The notes under the pieces: generated by a model
What the model saw: only the letters and a program-made list of their open reading frames with translations
Database searches by the model: none
What the model was told of the DNA's origin: nothing
In this document: in pieces, positions 1 through 15,400 of the stretch
Layout of the letters: every line of letters begins with the position of its first letter
How positions within the stretch are numbered: position 1 is the stretch's first letter
NCBI GenBank assembly: GCA_040954595.2
Contig: CM082579.2
Span: forward strand, 10,602,001 to 10,666,000
DNA from: Balanoglossus misakiensis
Lineage: Eukaryota > Hemichordata
Reading direction: 5' to 3'
Length of the DNA stretch: 64,000 nt
Position numbers and translations under genes: made by a program

Positions 1-448
1 TTACAGTAGCTTTTTCTTCAGCATGTAATTTTAATTTTCTTGTTTAATTTTCCATTTTGTGAGTGTGGGTACAGTTTTGTGTCACGGTCTGACAATTCTG
101 CCTGTCTCATCACATGTTCATAGCTGTCTGACAGACTTAATATTCCTTTTTATTTATCGTGAAAATTGTCATATGATCAGGAAACAAAAGCAGAAATCTC
201 ATTAGCTTTCAAAGCTTGGCATTGGAAACAGGTGTTAAAATAGATCACACCCAATTATAGTATTGAATACAGTCAGAATTTATATTGTTCATCACTGCAC
301 ACAATCTTGTACTTTCAGGCCTATCAATACATCTAACAAATCCATCCATCTTTTCAAACCAACAGGTGTATTCAAATTATCACAGCAGTCAAATCACTGG
401 AATAATTGTGATGCATTTTGTCTTAGACATCCATTCATCTACTTACAG

Positions 449-3400
449 GTAATGACAAAGTTGCTGATGAGCTCTATGAACAGAGGTTAAATGAAGTGGT
501 CGAAAGATTGCGGTATGCGGAGAAACAAAACCAAGCTCGATCACAGGAGCTGTTCCAGCTCAAAGAACAGATGGCAGTGGCGTTCTCCAATATCAAGGTA
601 GACCAAGGAGGTAGCAATGATACTCTGGATAGAGAAAAAAGTGAGTAATCATCTTCCTTTTCATCTTAAAAATCTTAGAAAAAGAGTCCTTGTCATTTTC
701 TTTTTATTAGGTCCCATTTTGGTATAGATATTATATATATATCAGTGTGACCTTATGGGATCGGTTGCGTCTGTATGTATGGATGTATGGATGGATGTAT
801 GTCTGTATGTCCGTCCACATCAAAAACTTGAAAACCTCTGCGCGTATAACCTCGATATTTGGTGTGCAGATGCATTACAGGCTGTAGATGGGAGTTTATT
901 CAAATGAAGGTGTCATTGCCAAAAATATGCAAATTAGCTGTGAAAAACGTGAAATTGGTCAAAACTCAGAAACTCAACAACCCCTGGTCATACATTAAAA
1001 ATTTCACATTTCCAGTCGTCAGATTTTGGTAGACTTTTTATATGTTATAAAGGAGATTCAATACTACAGAAAACCGTTGAGAAACCTTTTGTTGCAATTT
1101 TTGGGGGGTCAATCCATATTTTCAGCTGACTATAGGCTGTACCAGAGTCGTGTGCGAGTTGTTTGTACTTGGCGATTTCTGAGAGGGACTACGCATTCTA
1201 CATGCTCATTCCAGTTTCCAGCTACCTTCAGCTGACCGCTGGAAAGTACCGGGGCTGTGATTGGTTGCCCACCTCAAATCCCTCCAAAACTCACGGAAGA
1301 TAGTTTTACTTTTAAATCAGCAAGTAGGATAGCAGGGATGAATTTTGACATGGAAATGGGTGGTATCGATGCCGATTTATTGATTAAATTTCGCCTTTGT
1401 GTGAATGAAAACATCTACGGAACTTGGCAATGCATCTGTCAACATTGGATTTGGTTGCATGACTTGTCCTTTTTCTTGTTTCATAGGCGATCGCCGTGTA
1501 CAAACAACGCGCACATGACTGTGGGCTGTACATTGGTTCAAAATGATGCAATTCTTTTCAAATTGGGAGTCCAGTATTATCACCACTCTTTCTCAAAGCT
1601 ACTGTAATAAAAACTGTGATATATAATCATGTGTAATGCTCTCTCCCACTCCCAGTCAGTGTCCTACTGGGATGGACAAGATTTCACTGATTAAAAAACT
1701 GGAAACATGCTGGGTGAAAATAATTCTACCTTTGCGGGTTACGTGGATAGTACATTTATTGAGTCGTCAGGAATAGTGTCTGATCATGCAGGAACAGTTC
1801 CGAACAATTACTTTGCACTACAGCAGTATATAGGATTTATGCTGCATGTTCAAAAGAAATTAAATTGAGAGACCAAATTAACTGTATTTCAGTCTGTCCA
1901 CTGATGTGGTATCATTTTAGTGCTATCACCTAGAATTATAAAACTTGTGATGCATACGTGTATGGTGACGTGACAACCACCATGTGATTTTTTTTCCCCC
2001 TTTGGATGACGTCCATTCAGGGAACTAGAAGATTGGCTCTGTCAGTCCGTTGTTGGTCCATCTGTCCAAGCATGCTCGGACTGAGCTCATTCAAGCATAC
2101 ATGTACATGTACCTATAGAGTGGTGCATTATGAGGTACATACAGATCAGTATGTACATCATTGAATTCTTTGGTATGATTCAATATGGTGATTGGTAGCC
2201 ATAATGATAGACATGCCTGAACAAATCTCCTTCAAATTTGGTAAAGGGGCACCATATGCACATTACTTTTATTGCCATATGGACATGCAATCTGATTAAA
2301 TTCAGATGTAAAAAAAACCAAGTCGCCGTTCCCTACATCTGATTTTAATCAGATTGATGGACATGGTACTGTGAATGTGATTTTAATGTGTACTGTACAT
2401 CAATTTGTGTTGCAGTATGATCCAATATGGCAGCTGGGTGGCCATATTACTATGACACGCATGTATGCCAATCAATTTTTGTGGATAAATGAATCATTAC
2501 ATTTATGGCCATTGTCTTGGGTGGACATTTTGTTACATACATGTACAGTACATGTATACAGGATGTACGTGTACTGCAGTTACACCAAATTATTCATGAC
2601 GTGGTACAAATTTAATATCTGTACTGTAGTTGCCAGGTTTCACATATCCTAAGCCATTACTCTCTGATGATTATCTGTTTGTGACACAGTGTGATCAGTT
2701 TTGATAGCCTGGTAATTATTCTGTTGTGATTTTTGTTTTTGTCAGTTGTTCTTAATACTGAAAATATTCTTGATGTGATTGCTTTGAAACTTTGGCCTGG
2801 TTTGTTATGATATTGCCGGTGCTCTTGTGACTTTCATGACACAGTGAATTCACTTATATTAGAACCTGCCTTTGATAGTGCCTGCAGTATAAACAAAAAA
2901 TCACTGACAATATTGTTCCTACATTTTACTTCCAACAGCTCACAACATTAGAGACACAGGTAGAATATTTTATGCTTGTCTCCACATTTCACATCTAATC
3001 ACAGTAAATGATTTCTTTCTTAACACTTTTCTTGTTTAAATAACTGATGTCACATTGCGTTGCACACTTTCTCATTTCATCTTTAACATTTAAAAGTAAT
3101 AATGGTAACATGTTATCTTTAGTTTGTTGTTATCGTTTGTATTAAGTATGTTGTGATGTGACTAAAATTGCGGTGTTGAAACTGATATTGCCTGAGGATA
3201 AGGTTGCGCCTGGTGAGAAGACCAAAAATGAAATCCTGTTGGTGAGATCTTAAAAGGTCAATACATGTAATTGTAATTGAGAGTGACAAGTTATATTATA
3301 TAGTACCGATATGTTTTGCTTTTGTTTCCTGTGATCTGATGTCATCACATAAGGAATTGACCCGCTTTCTAACTCTGCCATATAGCATTCTTAGGAGGTC

Positions 3401-6400
3401 AAGAGGTCAAAGGTACAACATCTGTCTGTAATCATGAAATCGTGCATCTGACACAACGCTGTCCTTTCATCATTTGAAGGTCCTGACAGTGACAGCTTTC
3501 GGCTCAAAAAAACCTCTTTAACCTCTAAGTCCTCTTGACCTTAAACAAGTAAATGGTTTCAAGTTAGGATAGAATTGCGTACAGAACCACTACAACTCAC
3601 ATCTGTTGTAGTTAAACTCAGTACCATATAGTTATAATTATTCTCTGTGTTATTCATAATAGTAGAAAAGATGGATTGAATCTGAATGCTACTGTGGCAG
3701 AAAATCAGTTCTTAATGAGGCTTAAATGATGCATCACCAGTAAAGAAAATTTGATGGTATTTTAAAAATAACTACATCATTTTCTCACATCAGTTGAAAC
3801 AATATTGGTACATTTGGAATAATGGGTAAATAACATAGACACTTGCTGTCTTGTCTTTCTACAGACATAATTTATTCTCAAATAATATCATACAGTCATG
3901 ATTTACAGCAAAACATACAAAATGTTTTCTATGTAGCGCTAAGCTGACTTTTAAGGCTGACAATCTTTGTGGGTAAAGCATACCGGTTTGTGAACTTGAA
4001 ATATGCCATATTTCCCCATTATCAAACAGAAGAGACTGATACGGGACACACAAGATAAGAAGAGTTTTTTTGTGTGAAGCAGATAAAATGCTTTATACAT
4101 TGGCATTGAGTAAACACAAACTTTTAAGGTCGTTTTGTGTGTGACCTGTGTGGTGTGAACAGAGAGTGCAATGTGGGATCCACTTCAGGTTGTGTTCTGC
4201 AGTGCAACATGGGTCCAGGTTAATGTTCTCTTCTGATCGCTTGGCCAAGTACGGCAGAGTAATCACTGCATACTAGTAGTTCCGTTGTTGTTGACATAAA
4301 CCGGAAAGCAGTACTTTGCAGCCACAGTATATTTTCATGGATGGGGTGATCAGGTTGCAGTAACTATCCTCTTGTTTTTAGCATACACGAAATGCTCCAT
4401 CTACACTGTATCATACATTTGTGTTTTTGTTTGTCAAATGTCAAATTGTCATTAAAATAATATCATGTGTTTTTTAAGCATAATCCAATTGAATAATATG
4501 GATTTTGACATGAAGCCTAATTTTTTGTGATTTCAGTTGAAGAGACAAAGCGGAGGTTGCAACGCTATTTTGCGGAAGGTCAAGCTTTACAGGTGCCATC
4601 AGCCATTCATTATTTGCCTCACCTTCTGGAAAATCCTAATGGGCTTCAGCCAGCACTTCTTATGTCTCAAGGAAGAGTTGGAGGTATCTACTACTTTTTT
4701 TATGCAGGGATGAAGAGATCATTTTCAGATCCTGGTAGCAAAAACTAGTTCACCAGTCAAGTGTCGGCATTAAAACCAAATATGCAGACTAAAAAAAATA
4801 AAACAACACAGTTGAAGATTGATCTTCTTTAACCTTAATCATGCTGCCAAGTCGTTTTGCCAAGGTTCATCTTGAGATGCTTCCAATGTTTTTTTTGCTA
4901 GAATCACTAAAGTTGAAAGATAGCAACGAGGATTGCTTTGACATTGTCTTTGAATTATGGCTGACATAAATTTTTGCGAACTTCGCAAAAAGTGATAATA
5001 AATAGTTGCGAAAGAACAATGATGTGTACAATAGAATGTTATTCGGACATAAAGAGAATGAGAAAATTAATCGTATTGTGAAAATTTCCTGTTGCAAAAA
5101 TTTCCTGTTTTACAGTATTGCATACAGTCAAAAATGCATAATACACACTTTTTCGCGTAACTGTGAACTCTGACTATGTATATTATTATACCTATTACTT
5201 ACAAACTTTTTTTGGACAGTATCTGTTGTTATAGGTATGCCAACCATCAAAAGAGAAGTTCAGAGTTATTTGCTTGATACCTTGAAGTCTTTAGTCGATG
5301 GATTATCAGATGAAGAGAAATTGGATTGTGTTATAATAGTTTATGTAGGAGAGGTAAGTAATAGTTATAAACACAAAGTCGTATCGGTATTTACTTTTGG
5401 TACCTGTGACACTGTACTGCGCAGAGAAATTGAATATGATCATGGAAAGACAGATTTGTTTCAGATTTAAAGGGAGTTACTGTAAAACACTTTATTTTCG
5501 CGAGCAATAAATTTTCGCAAAATACGCGAGAGCCAAAATAGCATGAAAATAAAATGTCACATATTTTTTTTGAAGATAACGATGCAGTGAATGAAATAAG
5601 AGAACGCAAAAGTTAATACTCGTGAAACAGTTGCCTCTCTCGATATTGCGAAAATTTTGACTTGCGAAAATAAAGTGTTTTACAGTAAATCACGCATTGG
5701 GCACACATTTGGATTTTATGTCTGAAATTGGTTTCCTGTCTTCTCTATGCCAAATTTACATGTATTCAACCGAAAAGACAAGTAAATGTAGGTCAGCTTA
5801 CATACACTTGACACAAATACAGGTAGTGGAACATGTTTAATATGGAAAACACACATACAAGTTTAAGATTGTCAGTGATTGGCAACTGAAACGTTGGTCC
5901 TAGCAACCATCTGGCCATTAGTATCAAGAACAGAGTAAGATTGTCAGAATATTTGACAACTTGTGGGTATTAAACCAACAGCAAACATCCAATGCCCCAC
6001 TGATACTATTTGTTATCAAATTGTACACAAAATAACCAAAGTAAAAAAAATGGGTCAATTGAATAGCTGAGATAATGTGAAAAAATCCAAAACACCTGTT
6101 TCTGTGTCATGCTTTTTATCGTGTTGTGGTTTGTGAAAATACACCTAAATGCTCTTCAATAGCACTCAGGATTTTGACTGTCTTATCTTGTCGCATTGCA
6201 ATAGCAGGAAGTACATGTATCCCATTTCAAAGTTAAAAAAAAAAGTAACAAACTGCGTTGACTCTTCTTTGCAGACAGATTTAGAGTATGTTACAAAGCA
6301 AGCTGAAGAAATAAAAGAAAGGTATGTGATTTGATTGTTCATAAAAACAACGCATTATGTATGAGTGAAAGAGAGCAGATGAAACTACAATCATGTCCGG

Positions 6401-9400
6401 GTGTGTGTTTTCAGGATTTCTTCAAATAGAAGTCATCAATGATATGATGGTCGGAGAACAATCAACTGTATGGGCTCAAATAACTTGCAAGTTAGTGATG
6501 TTGAAATGTGTGCTGTAGTGTTTTTGTTTTTAAAGATGAAAGCATGAGTATGAGAAATACTGTGTACGAAACTATATCTTGCATTGTCATTAGTCTTCGA
6601 GACAACATTGATTTGTTTTTAGAAAACTACTTTTGGTAGATTATTTCCTGACAAAAATGTTGGTTTTATACCATCGTTTACTTTGGTTATTTTCATTTTT
6701 TGTGAAGTTATATTGTTACAGAAAATATGTCATTGAAGTATCGTTCACTTTACTGCGTTCTTTTTGCAACTTTGTAGACAGAATGACAAGGGATGTGGTG
6801 ATTGGTGATGAGCATATTTCTGTCTAAACAGGATAGTACAATGAGTTTCTTTCGTCAAATCAAAAGACCAAAAACTGATGCGATGGTTTGTTTTTATCTT
6901 CAATTAGCTTTTCCATAGAAGTGGATGCAGGGCTAATTGAAGTGATATCACCTCTGTCCAGTTACTATCCCAATTTAGACAACGTCAAAGAAACATTTGG
7001 TGATCCTAAAGAGAGAGTGAAGTAAGACGGTTCTTTTTCAATTTTGGGTTCGATATCATTTTGTGTGAAATGTTTAATACTGAAGTCTAATGATTGTCAG
7101 TAACATATCTCATTCTTAGTTTGTTAAGTGACCTAATCCAATATGGCTGCCACTCTGATTGGATTGTTTATAGGCTCCAGATCGTCTCTTGTGCGCATGG
7201 GCGTAATTTTGTGGATGCGAGTGAGATTCAAGATGGCCGCCGCTGAATGTCTTTCCTCGCATAAAGTTCAAAAGGGGGGTCGTTGTACAAGTTGTGAGGT
7301 GCATTGGGGCATTTCTTCGTCCCGTATGGGAACGACTTTCGGTCCGCGAGTTTTGGTTCACAGACGGAAATTCTTGTAGAAACTACTGTGCAACAGATCA
7401 GTGTGGAAATTGCCAGTTTTCCAACCGAAAATATGTCAGTGACAAAAGCTCATCGTATCTTGGTTGTTTATCTTTTCTAAACAGGTGGAGGACGAAACAA
7501 AATTTAGATTTCTCCTTTCTTATGATGTATGCACAAACAAAAGGCACTTTTTATGTTCAAGTAAGTATGATTGTTTAAAAGTCCAGTCTATAGTACTATA
7601 ATGGTTATTCATATATACAGCCATAAATGGATGATAGGGCTCTGTGTGTGCGTGTGTTGTGTTGGATGAGCGAGCAGGCTTGTGGAACTCGAGTCCACAC
7701 ATGGCTGCATTTTCTGTATGTAAAATCCCATTATGCACCTTTCTTCGTTAAATATTCATGTTACTTAAAGTTTTCTTGTGGTCAATTCTGAGAAGTAAAG
7801 AGACGTGTGCCATGAAGTCAAAGCAAAGAAGAAATAAATTATTTGTTACAAATTCTGCAAATGATAGATATAGAATTTGAATATATAGAATGCTTTAGTC
7901 ACTCTGTATGTAGGCACACGCATACATGAATGTGAATACATATCAGGCGTATTGGGATTCTGCATACTGTACATATACAGGAATATATTGTGAGGCTGAA
8001 TGCCATATGTTACAGCTGTAGACGTGTAAAACTTTGCAGTATGCATGGACAGGTTGTCTACTCAAAATCCCAACTGTTGACATTTCAGACAAAGGTGCGT
8101 TTAGCTGAAGTGACAGTATCTCAGTGTTCAGAGATCATAACCTTTGACTTGCATTGTTCTCCTGTCAGAAAACAAGTTTTACAAAATGACACAATGTCAT
8201 TTTGTGTGTATTTCTTCACGTCAAATGATTATATTTTTCATAAAATGTCACTGAGCTACCCGTACTAAGGATTAAACTATTCTCGAAGTTTCTCAGTAAT
8301 GAGTGATTTATGTATAAAGTGTACGCAGCAGTACCAAGAACAATTTTTGATATAAACATTTACTGGCTTTATGTTCTCAGCTTGAAGATGATATTATAGC
8401 TAAACCTGGCTATATAACAACAATGAAAAATTTTGCCATGCAACAGAAACAAGATGATTGGGTCATTTTAGAATTTTCTTCTTTGGGTTTTATAGGTATG
8501 TATCAGTACATAGCAATTTTTATCAACGTTCATTCATTTTCTAACTTAATTTCAAACCGTTTGCAGTTTTATGCATAACTTATTGTGCATATACCCCAGC
8601 ATTTTGCATCGTTATCTTCAAAAAAAAAATTACGCGACTTTTTATTTTCACGCTATTTTGGCTCTCACATTTTTCGCGAAAATTTATTGCTCAAGAAAAT
8701 AAAGTACTTCTCTATGCATGTATACTAGTATGTAAGTTTGCATTAAAAGATCAGCTGTTTGTTTATTCGTACCATTTTATTCAAAAAGTGCAAGTTGTAG
8801 TAGTGTGCTTCAGTGACTAACTTGTGCAATTGTATTTTCTCACACAGGTAAACTTTTCAAAGCAAGTGATTTGAATTTAGTGGTAGAATTTTTTCTAATG
8901 TTTCATAAAGACAAACCAATAGACTGGCTTCTAGACCACATACTTTGGGTTAAAGTATGCCATCCAGAAAAAGATAATGTAAGTAATGTAGTCTTGGAGG
9001 ACAATTGTTACAATATACATGTACTAACTTCGTAAAGGATAATTTTTACATATACTCGGGACTTCTGTTTGTGGAGTGACCGAGGTACGAGGCCAGATTT
9101 GACTCGCCAACTCCTCAAGAGTTTCTGGTTGTTGTCATCTAGCTAGATTATTTAGAAGGGCTTATGTGTGTGCAATTGGTCTCACAAACTCTCTCATCTC
9201 AGAGAGTACACTGTATGAACATTACATCAATAGAGGGCGCACTTTATCAGTTGATGACATGTTCTGCAATGCTTGGAGAATATTGAAGTCTTATGGTATT
9301 CATAAACTAATTTCGGCACGATAATCACGCTTTAACATTTGTTTGAAGGATCTGCAAAGTTAACCCTGATTTCAATGGCCATTACGAAACGCACTCTGGT

Positions 9401-12400
9401 ATCTGAAAATCTGTTATTGTATATTTACCCTGTTATTTATAGAAATGTTTAAAAATTCACCCTTCAGAGGTGAAAAATCAGACAAAATAATGATATTGAA
9501 ATGTTGTAGAGCTGTGGTGTTGTGTCAACATGTAGTCACTATTAGTAGTATATGCAACTTTTGCCGAGTGGAATTGGTAATATCCGTGAGCAGGTCTGAT
9601 TTCTGTGGATGAATTGATTGATTGTGATCAGTGACGTTGATTTGGTTTTTGTGTTAGTACAAATTTGACTATTTTTTGATAAAGTTGTTTTTTTTTCACA
9701 GAAACACTGTGCTAGAGAGAAGGCAGCTTTGAGGATAAGATTTAAACCTTCACTTTTTCAACATATTGGTATGCATTCTTCACTACCTGGAAAAGTGCAG
9801 AAATTAAAGGTGAGTGAATGTTAAAGGAACCACCTTAAAGGGACAAAGTCTCTCTCTCGCTGCCCTTTTTCCATTAATTATGTTTGATACAAGACATCAT
9901 TGATGTTAATGTACATGTAGATATATAGTGAATCAACATTCGACCACACACCTTCCATCCCACTTGTAGGCGAGTTTTTACTCTCATATCATACAAGTGG
10001 GATGGAAGTTGTGTGTGGTGGAATGTTCATTCACTACATATGTATATACGTATGTACATTAACATACATGCAAACGGTGTATTGTATCAAACATAATTAA
10101 TGGAAAAGGGGCAGCGAGAGAGAGACTTTGTCCCTTTAATACTATAGAAATATAGATATTTAATGTGATCTAAGGAATACCCTTCTTTTGCCTATTTTAG
10201 TTCGTTGTTCATACATACTGTTAGTGTGTTTGCTAACTATGTCTCAAAAATAGATTATATATCAAAAACAACTGATCAGGTTTAAACCAAATTTGGTGAT
10301 AAGTATTGATTTGAAATGAACAGCCCCTGTTAGTTTTTGATGGGCATGACTGTCATATAATGAAGTTATCAAAAATGGAAATTTTTCTGATAGTAGTGTT
10401 TTTTAGAGAGCACCATAACACTTATCACAGTGTCAGTATCAGGGCTGGAATTTGTTTTCCCTTACTTGTTCAATGCATGGACAGGAAGAATAATTAGGTT
10501 TACTCATCCAGACAGGAGAATACCTGTCCTTCCATATTTTAATGGTCAGTTTCATCATTGCCTGATTGCCATTTTGCTGACAAAGGGCTGTGCCCAAAAT
10601 GTTTGTCTTTTTCTAAGGGTTGTGATATTGGCACTGGCTTTCTTCAACTAACAAGAGAACAGTGCCCTCAGTGTCAAAATATCAACATGGTCTTGCCTCA
10701 TACCCAGCTCTGTGGATTGAGGCCAAAGATAGTTGCAGTACCATAGTTTGAGGTTTTGCTATGACTGGATGTTGGTATGGCAAAACCAGAGCTTCAGTGT
10801 ACAGGCACATTGGGCTGTCCCTCCGCGATTTTATTGTGTTTGTTTGTTTGTTTGTTGTTATTGATTGGCATAATACGGTCACGTTTTTGTTTGTTGACAT
10901 GTTAGGTATATTCAACAGTCAGGGTTAGGGTGTATTCAACGCTTAGAGTGACATGTTAGGTATATTCAACAGTCAGGGTTAGGGTGTATTCAACGCTTAG
11001 AGTAAGTGTTGGCATTTTTTCAATCCACGGCATTCCCAAGCCACAAGAAGAGACAAGGGTTGTTGCTGATATTTTTGTAGATCCATTGTAACAATCATAT
11101 TATGTGCATTGCTCCTTTGTTTTGCCTTGGAAGATGAACAGAGAAACCAAATCATTTTAGCTCACTCAATAATCATTTTATTTTCTTCTTATCATGACTA
11201 CATTTCGACTTTTGGAAATATCCACACTTTTCCTGTAGGACAAAGATTTCCATGTAAGCTCGTTCAAACATTTTATTTTGCATTTTTATGGTGCAGTAAA
11301 TCATTGCCTTCCTCATGCTGGTACTTTAAAAACTCTTCAGTAAATGTTGTTTGTGTCTGTCATCAAACGTACTTTGATATACTGTAAAACGGGAATTTTT
11401 TGCGAATGATAAATTTTGCTTAAATGTTCATCTATTTAAAAATAATATCAGTTCATGTGATAACTAATATGTATGGTTAGCCTGTTGTGACTTGATTGAT
11501 TAGAGTCTAACATGTAATCATTTCACAGGTTGATTTGACTCTAGCACAATTTGCATTTGGTTTGGATCTAACAAAGTCATTTCATGTTATTAATTTGAAT
11601 CTAACACATATTAAAGGCAATAGATCGTCTCACACGCATGCGCGTAACTTACCAGCAAATATTCCGTTCGATGCATTCAAATAGTAGACTGCCTTCGCTT
11701 CCTTCCATATTTCATGCGCACCGTATAAGTAGATTCTTGTTTTGTCCCTCCTTTTTACCCAAGCTAGTGTCTTTTCCCGATCTCCGACACAGATTATAGT
11801 CGCCGCCATCTTCTCTGTTGTTAGGACAGAGCACTGCCTTATGGGATTGACTGTTCACTAAACGTCTGTAACCAGCGGCTACAGTTGGAACATGCGCGTG
11901 AGACGAGCTAGGCGCTTTAACATCATAATTAATAACTAACTAAATTTAACACCTTACAACGTCCATGGTTTGTCCAATATTAGTTTGCTGTGCTGTTTTG
12001 GGTGAATGCTCTTTTGACAAGAAATGTTGCAGCATTCATCACTTGGTGATGTAAGGCCAGTAATCAAGACCTATTTGCCTTTATATGTTTGTATCAACAG
12101 AAAAGCAATAAAGGTCCCAAAGTGGTAAGATATCCTTTCCAAACTCTGACTTTGTTTTAATGAAATTGTCTCTTTGGAAATTTGCTGAACTGAATTGCAA
12201 GCAGTCAGCGAAGATCACCACTGATATACGTGTGCCCATGTAAAGGGACAAAGTGCGACATGGGTGCAGGTTAAAGGGACAAAGTCTCTCTCTCGCTGCC
12301 CCTTTTCATTAATTATGTTTGATACAAGACACCATTTATGTTATTCTACATGTGGATATATAGTGAATCAACGTTCAACCACACACAACTTCCATCTCGT

Positions 12401-15400
12401 TTGTAGAAGGATTAATCCTATGAGTCGCTTTGTGTCCCTCGCTAAAAAGGTTAAGCATAGAACCTGGTGCTCGGTCCCATAGACAGTGTGTTGAGGTTAG
12501 GTGTTAATCCTTACATCGTCTCAGGCCTGGCTGGAAAATTCAAGAGATATCACAGAATCTCACTGTGTGTATTTTAGTTTGAATGATTTGTTTCTAATGG
12601 CGTATCCTTTTTATTTTGTTCTGTTTTATTTACAATTCCCATATACTCAGCTATCTATTCTGGTAAGATATTGGTGTGTTTCTTGTAAAGCCACTTTTTG
12701 CATTATTTTCAAGATTTTATTTTCCAACTTAAATTGGTCCATCTAAATAAAGCTTACTGATAGATATACATGTACATGAACACCTTATTAATGCCCAATT
12801 GTGACGGCATGTTGCAATTTGAACACACTATGGATTAAACTGGTTTAACTAGCCTGAGCCCTCCATACAAACAGTACGCAGCTATCGTGGTATGCGTCAC
12901 CAAGAGATGACAAACTGATGCAAGTGCAAGTAATATGGTTCTAGGCTTATCCTTTTAAAGACGTTGATTTTCTTGCTACATTGTACCAGAAATATTGTGC
13001 CAACCATGGGTAATGAATGAACAATCAAGTTTTGAAGGGTACCACTACCAAAATCCAGATGAGAGTTTTGTCTGAAGTCGTACAATGCGATACCAGACTC
13101 CTTAGGCTACCAGTAATTGGTTAAAAAGGCAAATACTGATTGGTTTCATCATAACTGGTTCTGGCAGGCCTGTCTTTCCAGCAGAAGCAGTTTTCTGTAA
13201 CCATGTTTTGCACCTGCAGTGTACCAGTTACAGGCTTTTTAAAGGGACAAAGTCTCTCTCTCGCTGCCCCTTTTCCATTAATTATGTTTGATACAAGACA
13301 CTGTTTATGTTAATGTCCATGTGAATATATAGTGAAACAATGTTCGATCACACACAACTTCCATCCTGTTTGCAGTATATGAGAGTAAAAATCTCGCCAA
13401 AATGAATAAATGGTAGAGACCGATTATTCATTTTGGGGGAGTTTTTCACTCTCGTGTCTACACGTGGGATTGAAGGTGTGTGTGGTTGAACATTGATTCT
13501 ATGTATCCACATGCACATTATGTACATGTGCATGTGAACATTGCCTCTTGACCACCCTGTGTAACTTGATGGCAGGACCTGTCACTGCAATCCTGATTGA
13601 TAATAATAACCGAATAGGTCTGACGGTTTTGTGAATCTACAAAATTCTAACAAAACCTCATGCGACAAATGGCCAGAATCAGATTTGCTTACATGGCAGA
13701 AAATTGTGTCTTTCTACATCACTCTCTGCTCACTGCACAGGTTCATAAACGCTCAATGAAATAGACACTCAGTGAGTAATGAGACACTTGTGAAAAAAAA
13801 TTGCCATTTCAACCTTTTTTGTGTTATGCTAAATTGTCCATTCTTTCTTTTGAATTGATTTTTCTCTCCAGGATAAAGATTTTGGTAAGCAGCCATTGCA
13901 CAGGGCACATGAAAATCCACCAGCTGTTGTGTCAACTAGCATCAAAGTTTACATGAAATATACTCTGGAAAAAGCCTATAGGGGAAGTGATTTCTTCTGG
14001 GGCATTATGCCAAAAGCTGCCGATGAGATTGTCTTTAAGTTCACACAGCCCATTGTCATAGACAAGTAAGTTTTCATTGGTCATTAAAGCTTCTTAATAG
14101 CTGGAACTTTTTGCTGTGTTTTCAGTATTTTCCGTTTTGTGTGTCTTCTGCAGTTTCTTGTGTAAATTCCTGCAACACGTGGAAATGTCCCCGCATTTAG
14201 CTTATAAGTGTATAATCAGCATTGTTATTGTGCAAAATTTGAATTCAATCCAAAATATTGTATGATATCCCTTGAATTAAATGCAAATAAGCATACATTA
14301 TGGGATCTGTTTTTTTTCCCTAATGGCATCAGTGTTCCACTTGTTTCTACCAAAACAGGTACAGGTTTACAAGTGGAAATACAGAACATCCAGGTGATAT
14401 ATTTTCAAACACGACGGTGGAAGTTCTACCGAATCATTTAGAACAGAAACAAGAAGGTGTACTAGAAACGAATGCCAAAGCTATGGCCTCGTACAGGAGA
14501 ACGGAAGATGGGTTTTATCAAGTTGGTGAGTTGTCTTGGATATAAAGCATTTCATCACAGGGAAGTCGCACACAGGTGATATAGGCTTACGTGGATACAG
14601 ACTGAGTATAGGACTTTGGCGCACATTGGGGCAGGCAGTGTACAGTTTGGAAATGAGCAATGGGTATACAGACTGCATGTTTACAATAACATTAGCACAC
14701 AATGATAAAGACTAAATACATCAAATTTGTGTTTTAAAGGGACAAAGTCTGTCTCTTTCTGCCCTTTTTCCATTAATTACGTTTGATACAAGACACTGTT
14801 TTTGTTCATGTACATGTGGATATACAGTGAATCAATGATCAACCACACACAACTTCCATCCTGCTTGTAAACACAAGAGTGAAAAACTCACCAAAATGAA
14901 TAAATGGTAGGGAACGATTATTCATTTTGGCGAGTTTTTTCACTTTCATGTCTACAAGCAGGATGGAAGTTGTGTGTGGTCTAACATTGATTCACTATAT
15001 ATCCACATGTAGAATAACATATTAAACAGTGTCTTGTATCAAACATAGTTAATGCAAAAAGGGCAGCGAGAGAGAGACTTTGTCCCTTTAACACATACAC
15101 ACACATTCTGAGAGAGAGATAGAGAGAGAGATATGACTTCTCTGTTTTTGATCATTGCAGGTGAATTTGTGGAGGGCAAAGCAGGAGCAAATATTGATGC
15201 TTCACTGGGCGAGATTGATCAAATGAGGATACGTGTTCTAACTGATGCCAAGGCTTGGGTGATACTCAGTGAGGTAAGAAACCAGACTAACACCATTCCA
15301 TTAAATGTCATATTGTGCGATGAAAACCTGGCATACATGTAGACCCAGGCTCTGAATCTTCCCCTTCTGTCAGAGACTCTATTTCTCATAATATGCTTAT

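Noticed and set aside
7116-7578. Overlapping ORFs around 7143-7379 and 7294-7578 as a small gene
   Set aside because: The right part overlaps MGAT4 exon 6 (7485-7560) partly in the true frame. The left part is repeat-like (agatcgtctc...gcgcatg, related to the MITE at 11611-11920).
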